Part shown: piece after piece, positions 32,410 through 44,443 of the stretch
Numbering within the stretch: the stretch's first letter is position 1
Layout of the letters: each line of letters opens with the position of its first letter
From: Ascoidea asiatica
Taxonomy: Eukaryota; Ascomycota; Saccharomycetes; Ascoideales; Ascoideaceae
Direction: 5' to 3'
Assembly: GCA_001600695.1 (NCBI GenBank)
Contig: BCKQ01000011.1
Location: 569,788-633,787, forward strand
Length of the DNA stretch: 64,000 nt
Notes under the pieces: generated by a model
The model's input: the letters and a program-made list of their open reading frames with translations, nothing else
What the model was told of the DNA's origin: nothing
Databases searched by the model: none
Program-made: the position numbers and the translations under genes

Positions 32410-33217
32410 TGTGTAAGACTCACAATAACCCTACTCACCCAATACGATAATCAATATTACCTACTGTGTTACAAGTTAATCATTAGCAGCTCAAAATGCT
32501 TACTATTAAAAAACAAAAGTACAACCAACGAAGTGTAACAAAAAAAAGGGGGTGATCCAAAAGTTAGATTTGTTATTTTAATCTTACTATTTAATATATT
32601 GATATATCATATCTTTTATTTTTTATTAAATTTAATTGCAAAAATTGCTTAAAAAGTACTTGAAGTTTGCTTCAAGATTGATTAATATTTCCATAATCCT
32701 TTTCTAATTTGACAATAATAAAAAAAAGAAATGTAAGAGTATTTATATAGATTTTGATTGAATATATTTGAGAAAATAATTGTTGCAATTGTAGTAAAAG
32801 TAGTTAAAAAGATAATTGTTGACATTGTAAAATTATAAGATGTAAAAATATAAAATAATTGTTGAAATGGTAAGACTTAAAATTGTTGGATTTTGAGGGT
32901 GAAAATGTCGCTGATACCACTAATTTAGGGCACATTCTAATTATGAATGTACTTGTGAGAAACTTAATTGTTGGATTTGGAGGCTGAAAAGTTGTCCAAA
33001 AAGGCAAAATTGTTGATTTGGGACAGTTATGAAGTAACCACAACATATGAATTTGAAAAAAAAAGTTTACTCGGACGAGAACCATAAAGATGGCAATGAT
33101 TTAATATAAAAAATTAAAGCATAGGCTAGGACGGAATAGATGGAAATTGAAACCATCGATGGATAAATGACAAATGGAAGGAACTGATTTCAATTGATTT
33201 TGAATTGGTTCCTTACA
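32410..33217. repeat. solo gypsy-type LTR inside RT
   Basis: Starts TGTGTAAGACTCACA and ends GGTTCCTTACA. It is homologous over most of its length to 53922-55826. It sits exactly between RT fragments 33420-33218 and 32409-31330, so it inserted into the older gypsy element. No target duplication remains visible. Confidence 0.8.
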
Positions 33218-33420
33218 CCGGTAAGCTGTTCAGGCAATGTTTCATCTGTGAGTTGAATTCGAGCCTTTGTTGTACATTTCTATTAAGATGACGAAGATCT
33301 TCCCGCAATCTCATTTGGTTCTTCTCTTTCTTTGGTATGACAAAACCACGATTATTGAAGGTGGATTTTGAAACAGCAAGCTGCTTGTTATTTAACAATT
33401 TACGAAGTAGGTGAATAACT
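33218..33420 (-). pseudogene. gypsy RT (5' part)
   Basis: Carries G-F-V-I-P-K-K-E-K-N-Q-M-R followed by R-E-D-L-R-H-L-N, the fingers motif of Ty3/gypsy RT (V-x-K-K ... D-x-R-x-L-N). The domain continues after the solo LTR at 32409. Confidence 0.75.
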
Positions 33421-36250
33421 TGTGTTTCATACTTTTATTCATCGGATATTGTTTAATTGCCAGATTTCATTGGATAAAAAGTTAGAATTCATTTTTTCAT
33501 TGGTTTCTAATATTCCAGGTGTGTCATTATCATATTTATATGCATGTTTTAGAGTTTGGTTAATCAAGCTAGAAACTAAAAAAAATGTAATTTCATTATG
33601 ACTGAGAATTCAGTTACAGATATATTCACGAATAACAGCTAATTCCTGGTAAATAAAATGTTTTCGGAAACAGTGTCAGTGAATGTTGCAGGAACTGTAG
33701 CAGTGTCAATAGCTGTTGGATTCACCAGGGTTGAAATTTGGTTTCCGATGTCCTGATATTCTTCAACTGCAGGGTGTGACGCAAAATTCTTTAGAAACCG
33801 AGCTTACTGAGACTGCATTAGGCTTCCTTGAAAAGAAATGGTATATTGATCTAAATAAATTAGCTAGCACTAAGGTCTTGGACATAAACTTCTGCATGAC
33901 AATCCTCAATATTGTAAAGTTTTAGATTGAGGAAAGGCAAATTCTTTATTTGGAAGACAAAATGCTTGACCCAAAATAGTGATTGATCGTCTATTATAAA
34001 CATAGAAAGCTGTTGCCAACTTTTCTCCTTTACATCGAGATTACAGCACGGCCTATTTCTGTAAAAGTTGTAAATTTGTTATTGAACCCTCTGGCAATTT
34101 TTACTGTAGGTTGGGTCTCAAGCCTGAGGTCATCAACAAAGTGGCTTGGTAAAATATTGACATCAAAACCAGTGTCTTTTAAAGTATTTAATTTTTTCTT
34201 TAAGAAACAAAGGCATGTGGATACCTGCCCCGGAGTACCAAAAATGATTTACTAGTGGGTCATCATGATTTTCGAAAGGACACTCCGGAGAAGCAAATTT
34301 TGGAATAGTTCTGGATTCAGATTCAATTTCATCAGCAACCTCTGCATGGGAGATATGTTAAATTTAATTATTTTGCAGAACGTCCCACTTATATATTTCT
34401 ATGAGACTTGACAATAGCAATAAATTTAGCTAATAGTTTTTTATTCAACCCCAAAATTTGATTGAGAAAAATATTTCCAATTAAAGAAGCTAAAATTGTT
34501 TCATTTAAATCATCAAAATCATCACACATTCGTTCAGTGTCACAATATTTTCTGAAAACAGGTTTAGCTACTAGACACTGATTAGGAAGATGTAATGGTA
34601 GTTCTATTTGAATATCAGATTTTCTTCATTCATACACAGCGGACCCACCGGTCTCAAAAACAGGTGAATCTGGGGGTGGATTAAAGCATAAATCACTATT
34701 CCCAGACACTTCATGAATAAGAATTTTAAGTGAAGGGTTATTAAAAAATCGGTTAAGAATGTTTTCCTTATTAATCTTCTGCTTGCTGTTACCAGGTTTG
34801 GAGGAACTGCTTTTAGACAATGTGTAGGCATCAGTTAGGATACCATCAATTAAGAAATCAATATTCTGAATAATTATAGGAGAGACTTTAGTAGATTCCG
34901 CTTAACTTCAGCTGTCACAATAAGTAATTTTGTTATCAGTGGAAGTAGAGAATTCAGATAAATGTTTTTGAAATTCAATTGATGAACTCCAAGGTTTCGA
35001 TGAAAAGTTAGCATATTTTACCCCACCATTTGATTGAAGAAGTTTTACTTTACCATTGTCTAGTCAAAATAGCTTTAGAAATGTGATGTTCAAGTGCACA
35101 TAGATAGTGCATGCTCTTCTAAACAGAAAAATACATGGGAAAGTTTTACGGTTGATATTTTTAACTACGGATGTTTTAAAGTTATTATTTGAGAATTTAG
35201 AGGACTTACTAGACATTTTCGCTTGTTCTTAAGGATTGTCTAGTTTTACTAATAAACCAGATTTAATTGTGGAATTAATTGGTAGACCATTCATCATTCC
35301 AGGTAATTCAGAAATTTCGGACTTGACATTAGTCATGTTTTAGAATCATTTGAGTAAATGTATGATTTTTTTGGAGTTGAAGCGGAAGAAGAAGAATGAC
35401 ACTCTATAGCTAAAAGCTTCGCAAAACTTTGTTTCAAAGTTTTAGGGTGGTTATTGAATTGGTATGATCGAGGGGCTTGCCTTTAATAGACAGAAAGGTA
35501 TCAGAGCTTGCTAGTTTGGGCGAGTCAGCATTTACTATATCAGTTCAATCAGACGAGTCTGAATTTTCTTCTCACTCAGCAAGAAATTGGAGAAAAATTG
35601 AAGAAATTGAATTAAACTTCTTTTGCTTGTAACGACGAATATCAATGTTGTGTCTTTCAACTCTGTCAAAAGTTTCTGGAAACTTGGAGACAATAAAATT
35701 GTCAAGCCCACCATAAGGAAAAGCCTTTTTTTTAAGATCATCTTTGTAAGCTTTAATGGTAAACAGTAAAATTAAGAGTCGTTAGCTAGGAGAAGCCGAG
35801 TGTGAATAGCTATCAAACTGCCCTGGACCTGAGGTAATAACTTGGGTTTGGCCCTTGATTCCGGTTGATTAATTTCAATAGCCTTTTCCTATTGGGACCC
35901 GTGTTGTTTACCAAAATAATCATACCAATAAATAAACTATGTTAGCGTGTGTTGAACATCTTCTGGAAATTGGTTTTCAAGATGATCAATTACCATAGCG
36001 TCAGTGGCAGCCAATTCAGATGCATCATTTTTAAATTGCACTTAATACTTTTAATAAGACGGATAATTTGTTGGTGATGGGGACGAAGATATAATATTAA
36101 GTAAAGTAATTGAAGTAGAAGATCAGTTGTGTACTAAAGGTAACTGATTTAGTAAGAATATTTACAATGGATATTATCAATAATGGTTAATTGTAGTCAT
36201 TTGATTGAAGAAAATAACATTTAACCTGAGGTCTTTCTGTAAAATTTTGT
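33421..36250 (-). pseudogene. gypsy gag and protease region
   Basis: Heavily broken. The protease active site reads L-K-D-T-G-F-D-V-N-I-L near 34160-34190. Short coding-like runs (for example 35741-35535 in another phase, P-Y-G-G-L-D-N-F) are consistent with Gag but too decayed to define. No intact frame. Confidence 0.55.
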
Positions 36251-36819
36251 AAGTTTTTTTCTTCTCTCTTTTTTTCATACAACTGTAGAAAAGAGGAAAT
36301 GTCAAGATATAAATAAGAGGATTTGATTTGAATGCTGAAAACTAATTACTTTAACATTGGATATAAAGTATTGAGCAATGTTTAATATAGCTTCCCACTG
36401 TAGAAAGTACAAAGGTTGTATGCTGAAGTAGCAATATCAGAATATAAAGTATAATGAATAATAATGCGTACGCGTTAGTAGCTATAACAGAAGAAAGTTT
36501 GAAGTTGTAGCACCAAATTGTTTGCTATAGTAGCAATAGAAAATTCTAATTCGGGATTATAGCAATTAATGACTAATTTGTGGACCAATGGATTATTTGT
36601 AGAAGTTTTAAGAGGAATACGGAAATTTTGTCACAGGGAACGGAAAGGACTTTTAACCTACGGTTATGCGCACCGGGACACGGGTCACCAAGGGAAGAGT
36701 TTGGACCACTCACCAGTTAACAGTATAATAACGTAGTATTTGGCTATTACTATCAGTATAATAGAAAACAGCTTTAAATATAAATGAGAAGCGAAAAAAG
36801 AATATATTATTTGAATAAC
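36251..36819. other. possible gypsy 5' LTR/leader
   Basis: No gene. Repeated TAGTAGCAATA-type words occur near 36430-36530, and a balanced-composition stretch at 36600-36720 looks like LTR or leader sequence. It ends at the 3' LTR of copia element 3. Confidence 0.3.
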
Positions 36820-37034
36820 TGTCTTTCATTATAAAGATTAAAGAAGTCCTTGATCTCTTTTCCTGGAGGAGGAGAGAAGAAAGGTATTTTCGTGTATTTA
36901 TATATCAAGAATCAAGGGAGAGTTTTGGACTCAAACTTGGGAAAAGAAAATAAGATGTACCGCTCTAAGAGGGTAATGTCTTACATTGTGTGACACAATG
37001 AGTGACATGCCTCTTAAAACCTAATATCTTATCA
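36820..37034 (-). repeat. element 3 3' LTR
   Basis: Minus-strand start TGATAAGATATTAGG. It contains a TATA-like ATATATAAATACACG and shares ACATTGTGTGACACAATGAG with the partner at 43147-43367. Confidence 0.88.
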
Positions 37035-38792
37035 TGGCCTGGCAATCTTGAAAGAAATTAATAAAAGATTGGTTAAAAAGAAAATAAATATAAACCCAGG
37101 TAAGTTAAGATTAAGAATAGAACGAAAAGGAAAGATATATTTTTAAAAGAAAGGCTAAGGTCAGAAAAGTCTACGGTAGCAAAGACGTAAATATTTGAGT
37201 GTTAAACTAAATTGGGTGAGGTAGAATGAAAATAAAAAATAATATTGTTTTAACAATTTAAAATTTTAAGATAGTTTTTCAGCTTGGAAGTTGTTAAAGG
37301 TTTTGTAAACATATCGGCAGGATTATAATTACCCGAAATATGAGAAACTTTTAATAACTTAACCTTTGTAATATCATATAAAATTTCAACTTAATTTTAA
37401 TCTGTCTTGGATATGGAAGACTAACCTTTTCAAAATTGTTAATTTTGTAGACTAATCCAGCATTATCAATGAACATATTTTAAGGTGAATAATCTTTAAT
37501 CTCTGTCTCAATCTCTTCTATAAAATAAATCAAATAAAAGATAACCTTTGCACCTATTGTAGCTCCCATAATTTCAGCTTCATAAGATGATAAAGGCTGG
37601 GTGGGCCAACAGTCGCTGACTTCCAAGAAACCACAGTACCACGATATGTTAAAACATAACCTGCAGTACTGTTTGTACTATAAGAAGCATCTGCGTAAAG
37701 ATCAATTGTTTTGCCATTGATTGATTCAAATTTATACTTAAAGTTCGTTGATCCTTTAAGATATCTAAGAAGATGTTTAGCCGTAAATAAATCAATTGTT
37801 GAAGGGCATGACATACTTTGGGTTAGTTCATGTGTAGCAAAAGCAATATCTAGACGCTTATTAGTCGCTAAATAAAGTAACGAACCAACCATTTGTTGAT
37901 AAAGATTTTTATCTTTATCATTAAGTATGATTTTTGATTCATGAAGATTTAAATAAGGAGGAAATCTTGCGGTTGCATCAACAAATTTGAATTTTTGTAG
38001 GATACTGGTTGTAATGGTATCAGAAGTCATTACAATTTCACCATCTGTTGATGAAAAATCCAAACCTGGAAAATATTCAAAAGATGTTTCTTTAATTGAT
38101 AACATGGTTCTCAATTTATCCACAAATGTTGAAATGTTTTTAAGATTTTTCCCTAAAATTATACAATCATCCACATAGATGGCTATTAGTAAACCAGTTG
38201 ATGATTTAAAACAGCAGTGGTCTGATAGTAGCTGAGTACATTCTAGTAGAAGTAGAATGTTTTTAAAATGAACAAAAAATGATAAAGGAGATTGTCTTAG
38301 ACCATAAAGCGATTTCGTCAATTTAACATATTTTGTGTTATATTCAGCATTAAATCCTTTTGGGGTTCTAAGAAAATAATTGATTTCAAGAATTGGAGCA
38401 TGAAGAAATGCTGTTGAAATATCAAGTGTTTTAATCTTGAACCTGTCATGTGCAGCATATGAAAGGAGAATTCTAAAATGATTGTTATTCAAAACAGGAC
38501 TAGTGAATTGAAATTTTGATAGTGTTGGATCATGAAACTTTTTGAATACGCCAAGTACAACAAGTCTTGCTTTATGCTTAAGATTTAAAGTGATATTATC
38601 AACTTTAATATTAAATATCCATCCTGCAGCAAATACCTTTGCATTCTTTGGTAAAGAAACAGTGCCTTCAAACACATCAGATTGTATTATTTGATGCTTT
38701 TCAATTTTGATAGCGTCTTCCCAAGAATAATATTGGATTGCATGTGCATAAGATTTAGGAATAAACGGATCATGAGAAAAATTAATTTCCAA
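37035..38792 (-). pseudogene. element 3 reverse transcriptase and RNase H
   Basis: 412 open codons (38792-37554) hold nearly the whole domain: A-G-W-I-F-N-I-K, K-A-R-L-V-V-L-G, D-I-S-T-A-F-L-H-A-P, S-L-Y-G-L-R-Q-S-P, catalytic I-A-I-Y-V-D-D near residue 205, Y-Q-Q-M-V-G-S-L-L-Y, and RNase H L-Y-A-D-A-S-Y-S with S-W-K-S. A frameshift near 37620 displaces the last part (L-S-S-Y-E-A-E-I-M-G), and remnants continue to about 37300. This is the best-preserved polymerase in the window. Confidence 0.9.
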
Positions 38793-38801
38793 ATCTGAAT
38801 T

Positions 38802-40240
38802 TTATGGCGGAAGAAATTTATCGTCCAAATGACTGTTCTCGGAGTCAACTTTTGTTTCAATAGTAGTTGGTTGAGACACAAGTATTTGATATATTGGAAT
38901 TTCCGAGACAAGATTTGTAGCTTTGACATAAATTGACAAAACGTTGTTAACAACAATAAAACAATCAAGTTTCTGGATATCTGTAACTGTTGCAATTGAA
39001 TCAATCAAAACAGCTGAAGTTGCATGAGCAACTTTATAAATACATGAGTACTCATTATATCCGAGAAATGTTCCATATTCACAGGTATTTGGGTTATAGC
39101 TATACAATATATCAGATCCAAATACAAGAAAGGTAAGCTTATTCGGCTCTCTCTCATAAAATACAAATAAAGGAATCTGATTAGTTGAGGAGTGAATTTC
39201 GTGTTTAGTAAAACACAATCCAATTCTGTAACGTTTTAAATAAATGTTCATTATAAACGGAAGGGTGATGGGATAAAATTTTTGATGCCATAGGTTTATT
39301 TCTAATACCTGATTTGGATCTACCCTTATGAAGCGGCATATCCGTCTGGTAGTCCAATCATTCCATTGAATTTAGATTTTTTTTACTCTGTTTCATTATC
39401 AATTTTTAATTCAGGTTCAGGTAAATATAATCTAGTGCAGCATTTCGAAATAATCTTATCTATTTCTGGGCTAACAGAATCTTTATCATTCATAGTAAAT
39501 GCTGTTGTGAATCTACTATAATCATCCATTATAATAAATTGGTATTTGCCATAGTTTTGTGGGGTGATGTTTGAATGAATAATTTGGAGCTTTCTGAGTC
39601 TTAGTTTAGCTGGCACAGTTGTAGTATGCGAATTATTTTTCACATTAATTAATGTGCAAATTTGACACAGTTCAATTTTGAATTATTTATCTTTGGTTAA
39701 TTTGTATTGTAGCTTGAGCATTGCTGAAGTAGATACATGGCCTAATAAATAGTGTAATTTAAGTATTTTATCTTCTGGAATACCTAAATATTTTTCATTA
39801 ACACTAGGAAGTTTGACTGAATTTAAGTGAAAAATTGAATCTTCATTATCCTGTTTAGAATATGAATTATCAACATCCTTTGATCCAGGTGAATAGTTAT
39901 TTAATTTTTGAATAACTAATTCTGGTTGAGAATTGTGAAGATGATAAGCAAAGTTATTTGATGAATTTTGTTTAACAATTTGTATATTTTCTCTAACAAG
40001 AAGTCCATTTTCCATACGACCTATGATGAAGTCATTGCAGGAAAGTTTACCATCAAGTAGTTGAAAGTGTCTGTCATCAAAGCAGCAAAACTGATTAGGG
40101 TTCTGCCTTTTTCAATCAGCATAGCTTGACCATCTTGTGAAGAGTGAACAGGAAACTTGATAGTAATTGTACCAGTTCCTTTAGTGTACACTGCAGTATC
40201 AACAATTCCTTTAATTAATACTTTGCTTGTTCTAAAATTT
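38802..40240 (-). pseudogene. element 3 integrase
   Basis: Finger region L-H-Y-L-L-G-H (39683-40015 frame) and C-Q-I-C. Core frame 39643-39383 has L-Q-I-I-H-S-N-I-T-P, where the catalytic Asp of H-S-D is Asn, then L-K-I-D-N-E-T-E. C-terminal part 39251-38802 has the copia pattern F-G-S-D-I-L-Y and T-F-L-G-Y-N-E-Y. Several stops and phase changes. Confidence 0.8.
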
Positions 40241-41650
40241 TTAGCTAAAGTTCTATCATTGGTAACAGAGATATTAGCCCCTGTATCCCATAAGGTAGGA
40301 TGAGAAGTATTATTAACATTTGAAAGAAAGAAACAGTTGTTTCCTTCAGCAAATGAAGTAGTTGATATTGGAGTTTCAGCAGTGTTTGCATTATGTTTGT
40401 ATGCATTGCTGTTAGTAGCATTTTATGATTTGAATTATGATTTTGTGAACCAGATGATCCTTGATCATTATTATTAAATGAATTTGAGTTGATATTATTA
40501 TTTTTAGAAGAATCTTCATTTTTCCTCCTAATAATTTTATTTGAATTATTAGATGATATATTAGTGTTGTTTATGTGTTCACCAAAGTTGTGTTTGGTTT
40601 GACACCCACGCCAATAAGGTTTAGAATCTTTGAAAGATTTTTTGTAGTTAGCATTACTTTTATTTGAACTAGCAGAATCATTATTATTTGACGATTGTTT
40701 ATGATTAACAGTATTAGAAACATGAGTTTTAGGTCTTTTTTTACCAAATATAACAACATTAACATTAGCATTATTACTATGCTGTGGTATGTTGACATGT
40801 TTATGGTTAATCATTTTAATAATTGATTCAAATTTAAGTCCTTTCTCATTGTCAAGTAATTGAAGCAAATATCTTTCAAGTGGTTTTTCCAATCCTGGGA
40901 ATCTTGAACATTCATGTTTGATTCTGATTCTTACATACATGGCTTCCCATGCTGTAGCAGGATCTGAAAAGGTTTTCTCAAAATCTTTGGATCCATCATT
41001 AAGACTATGAATTATTTGAAGAAAGTTTGTATCCTTTTAAAAATCTAATCCATTAGGTCTTTGTAGGGAATTTGCCAAGATATTTCCATCTGGAACCATT
41101 GAATTTACTTCATTCCAGATTTCGAAAGATGATTTGTTTCTCCAAAGGTTTTGCTTGTGCCTGGGAACAATATCACGAAATGCTGATGCTAATGCTTTAT
41201 CAAGTTGGTTAAAATAATAAACTGTTGTTGGAATATCATCAGCAAATAAGAATTGAGAAATTTGTCATAATTAAATTGATATCAATAGGCAAAAGGAAAT
41301 TGTACCAATTTAGATAGATCCTGATCGCCTTGAATTTCATATTCAAGTTCTTCTTTTTGAATTGAAAATTGATCACTTGGATCAACGGTATATTTCTTTG
41401 AAATATTTTTAAGTTGAATACGGTATGAACAAAGGACATGAGTTGCACCTTGAGTTCCAGAAGACATCATTGGAAAGTTTGTAGCAGTTGTAGAAGCTAT
41501 ATGATCAAACGAATTAGTATTATCGGTTGTTCTTGTGCTAGTAAAACTTGATGATTCAGATAGATTATTACAATTAGAAGTTTCTGAATCCGATTCTGAC
41601 TAACATGGAGCAGACGATTTTGGCTGTAAAGCTAACCCAAATTTTGCCAT
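40241..41650 (-). pseudogene. element 3 Gag and protease
   Basis: The likely Gag start is the ATG at 41650 (M-A-K-F-G-L-A-L-Q-P-K), stopped by an in-frame TAG after 16 codons; the phase then continues to 41282. Later frame 40940-40245 is an Asn/Ser-rich Gag tail. In an overlapping phase the protease reads L-W-D-T-G-A-N-I-S-V-T near 40270-40310, so a Gag-Pol phase change lies near 40400. Confidence 0.75.
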
Positions 41651-42679
41651 ATAGGTACTGCCTTTAAATCCAATAATGAAATGTAATCAAAGTAAAATAT
41701 CATTACTTAAAGCTTTAATACAATCAATAAAACAAAAATGAAAAATCAGGGAAATAGAAATAAGAAAACTTATTTATAGATTTTTAAATTGTACTTTAAT
41801 TGATTTCCACACAAATGTTTGTGTAAGGAAAAATTAATAATGTTGATACAAATGTGAAATCAACTTTGAAAAATCAGCTTAAAATTGATTATAAATTAAT
41901 AAGGATTTATAATGAATTTTTAGAATCATAATTATATTATTTTGATTTTATTACTGTTTTAAAAACTATTTTACTTTTGAATGTTGATCTGCAATTAAAT
42001 TTAAATTTAAATCTAAGTTTGGAAACTGAATTTTAATTGGAATTGTTTTTTATTTTTGAAATGATTTAAAAAAAAAATATAATTCTAAAGTTCAAAAGTT
42101 AATGAATTTTTAAAATAGTTTAATTTTTAGTTATTTTATTAAAACAAAAATTAATATTGAAGAAGCAGTTAAATTGATTATATCACTATTGCTAGTTATA
42201 TTGTTGTTTTTGTTATTTGATTTTGATTTTGATAAGTATTTATAACAATTGCTTAAACACTTATGAAAAAGTTTAGTCTGCTTCAAAAGATATTATCCGT
42301 TTTGTTAGTATAGTTTAATTATTAGTAAAGTGCTTTCAGAACTCCCCATAGACGCGAAAGAAGTAAGTTGAAAAAAACTTATTTTAATATGAGCAAGATT
42401 TATCATCTAGCAAGCATGTAATAGTAAAACTATATGGTTTGTAAAGATAATTATCCCTATCAGCGAAATAAATCTATAAGTGGCGCAGAGTTACCTTTTG
42501 TGGCTCGTTGGTAGAGTATGCAGTTAAACCAGTACTGAACCTACGGAACTTTATGAAGTGTCTTTAGTAAAAAAGGTAGGGTAACTAAACAACTTTTGAA
42601 TTGTATTTCGCAAAAATGGGGTGTCAATATCAGACGTTTTGTAGTGTAATTACCAAAAAGTCTGTTGCTCTTCATATCT

Positions 42680-42773
42680 GAAATTTTTGAAATTTTTAGA
42701 ATTCTTGTAATTTTTGTAATTTTTGTAATTTTTGAGATTTTCGAAATTGTTTTTTTTTTTTTTTTTTTTTTTT
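42680..42773. repeat. short tandem repeat and T24 tract
   Basis: Repeats of about 9-10 bp (TAATTTTTG type) followed by 24 uninterrupted T at 42750-42773, the longest homopolymer I noticed in the window. Confidence 0.9.
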
Positions 42774-43101
42774 AAAATTTTCAATTTCAAACTATTATTT
42801 CAATTTTTGTTATTAAATATATATTTATATATAAAATCTATTTAAAAAAAATTGACCGATGTTCTGTTGAATTTCTTTAAATCAGAACAAAATTTATATT
42901 ATAAAAATTTGTACCAGCAATTAATCTATCAACACTACCTGCTCCACCACCTTTCTCTTATTGAATTCCACTGATTAGTTTTGATTGAATTGTTGTGAAC
43001 AGTTCGGTATTAAAGAAATTAAAAAAAAAAAAAAAATTTTTTTAAAAACAATTGAAATTTGAAGAAAACTAAGAATAACTTTGATTTGAAGAACCGTGCT
43101 T

Positions 43102-43125
43102 CAACAATATCTTATGATATTGTTG
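43102..43125. repeat. perfect 10-bp hairpin near the 5' LTR of element 3
   Basis: CAACAATATC, a four-base TTAT loop, then GATATTGTTG. It lies 22 bases inside the element from the 5' LTR, where the primer site and packaging structures would be. Confidence 0.9.
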
Positions 43126-43146
43126 TTTTCATCTTAAGTTAGCTTC

Positions 43147-43367
43147 TGCTCATAACCTATAAACTCAGATTAAAGAAGTCCTTGATCTCTTATCCTCGAG
43201 CAAGAACGAAGAGAGGTATTTTCGTGTATTTATATATCAAGAATCAAGCGAGAGTGTCGGACTCAACCTTGGGAAAAGACATATAAGCTGTGGCGGTAAA
43301 AGAGGGTAATGTCATACATTGTGTGACACAATGAGTGACATGGCCATTAAAGCCTAATATCTTAACA
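43147..43367 (-). repeat. element 3 5' LTR
   Basis: Minus-strand start TGTTAAGATATTAGG; partner of 36820-37034. Confidence 0.88.
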
Positions 43368-43372
43368 TTAAT

Positions 43373-43640
43373 GTCTTCCCGACCGGATATACAAGTGTAG
43401 TGGACAAATGGCTCATATATATATAGAGTTTTCTAGGTAAGACATTTGAGTCTTAGAGAGCTATATATATTTGAAGGTTGAGCAAAGTAAAGAAAAGAAT
43501 TGAACCCAAGAAGAAAGAATGAAAAAAAGAAGAAAAATCAAAAGTAACGTGTACATAGCAAGCGAAGTAAAATAAATCAGCGTACTTCACAGACTCGACT
43601 CACAGCTATATCTCATTTGATATTAATATCATATGAAACA
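43373..43640 (-). repeat. LTR-like segment after a polypurine tract
   Basis: On the minus strand AAGTGGGGTAG (a Ty1-like polypurine tract) is followed at 43640 by TGTTTCATATGATATTAATA and the segment ends GAAGACA near 43373. It contains an inverted repeat around 43420-43470. As the 3' LTR of element 5 it should match 44424-45434, but the starts differ, so the assignment is uncertain. Confidence 0.4.
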
Positions 43641-44008
43641 CTACCCCACTTGGTTAGATGATAAGAAAGCCCTAATTCCTTGAGGAGGGCTTTGAAGTCC
43701 AATGACCAGGAGCCCGGATCCATCGTTGAAACAGGATCTTCTCTTTGACGAAGTTTTCTTCGAAGCCAATATCAGTCAAGGAGTGACCCCTATGATTGGC
43801 TCATCCCTTTTCTCATCTGATCTCTTTTTCTTGTCGGAAACTTTCTCCTTTGTATTAGGACTGGATCACGTTGATCTGGAACTGAAGGAATTTTTTGGAC
43901 ATTTTCTTCCTAGTTCCCCAAAACCGTTCCTATGAAATCGTACGATTATGCAAGGCATGATTTGGACTCTCCCTCTCGGAAGCTTCAAGTTTATTTTGCA
44001 TAGCCTTG

Positions 44009-44443
44009 TCAACCTGACGAGGACTCAACAAAAAAGTCAGGAAACATGCGGGCGGATTTCGGTAGTCGATGTTTCTGTCTTTCCGACCATTGGACACACG
44101 TGAACTTGCTTTTTCTGATAGCACCGAGTCGGGAATTGAACTTTTCGGACAGCCTACCTAAGCAATGTTTTCTCATATCCGCCATAACAATATCTTCTTC
44201 AACCGGAAGTTCAGATAGACCGGACCTCTGATTTTTATTTATTTCCAAAGCTAATCGGACCTCTGTTAAAAGAAAAGTGTCTGAACCACTCACGTTATCT
44301 GGGAGAGACTTTTTGGTACCGGAATTCAGCAGCTTACCGAAAGGTCTTGTAGCAACTTCTGATGCAACGTCATCAGGACTTCTTGCTTCTGAAGAAGAGG
44401 AAGAGCGTTTAGCGGCGCTACCATGTAGAGAATTTTCAATCAT
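44009..44443 (-). pseudogene. element 5 Gag, N-terminal part
   Basis: 144 codons from an ATG 20 bases inside the LTR. Residues N-S-L-H-G-S-A-A are read through the primer-binding site as in element 2 and Ty1. The rest is Ser-rich and then basic, with no capsid motif I can assign. After the stop, coding-like sequence continues in other phases to about 43700. Confidence 0.6.
44411..44423 (-). promoter_or_regulatory. element 5 primer-binding site (tRNAiMet)
   Basis: TGGTAGCGCCGCT on the minus strand, immediately after the CA end of the 5' LTR; identical to the site of element 2. Confidence 0.9.

Larger units (their letters stand above)
29890..36460 (-). mobile_element. Ty3/gypsy retrotransposon, decayed
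   Basis: Order on the minus strand is gag-like sequence, protease, RT, RNase H, integrase, the Ty3/gypsy order. All parts are broken and a solo LTR of another gypsy family interrupts RT. Its own LTRs are not certain. A TGGTGCTACAACTTC word near 36500 (minus strand) could be a primer site following a 5' LTR in 36513-36819. Confidence 0.75.
41651..43146 (-). other. element 3 leader
   Basis: Non-coding, AT-rich. It includes a tandem TAATTTTTG repeat (about 42680-42745) running into T24 (42750-42773), and a perfect hairpin at 43102-43125 near the 5' LTR. A TGGCTCGTTGGTAGAG word at 42499 looks like a tRNA A-box but has no partner B-box. Confidence 0.55.
36820..43367 (-). mobile_element. copia retrotransposon, element 3
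   Basis: 6.5-kb element with 215-221-bp LTRs (36820-37034 and 43147-43367) and gag, protease, integrase, RT, RNase H on the minus strand. LTR similarity is high except near the inner ends. No target duplication is visible. It is a different family from the Ty1-like elements 2, 4 and 5: short LTRs and no initiator-Met primer site found. Confidence 0.88.

Noticed and set aside
42490-42560. tRNA gene suggested by TGGCTCGTTGGTAGAG
   Set aside because: No B box (GGTTCRANNCC) follows and no cloverleaf can be drawn.
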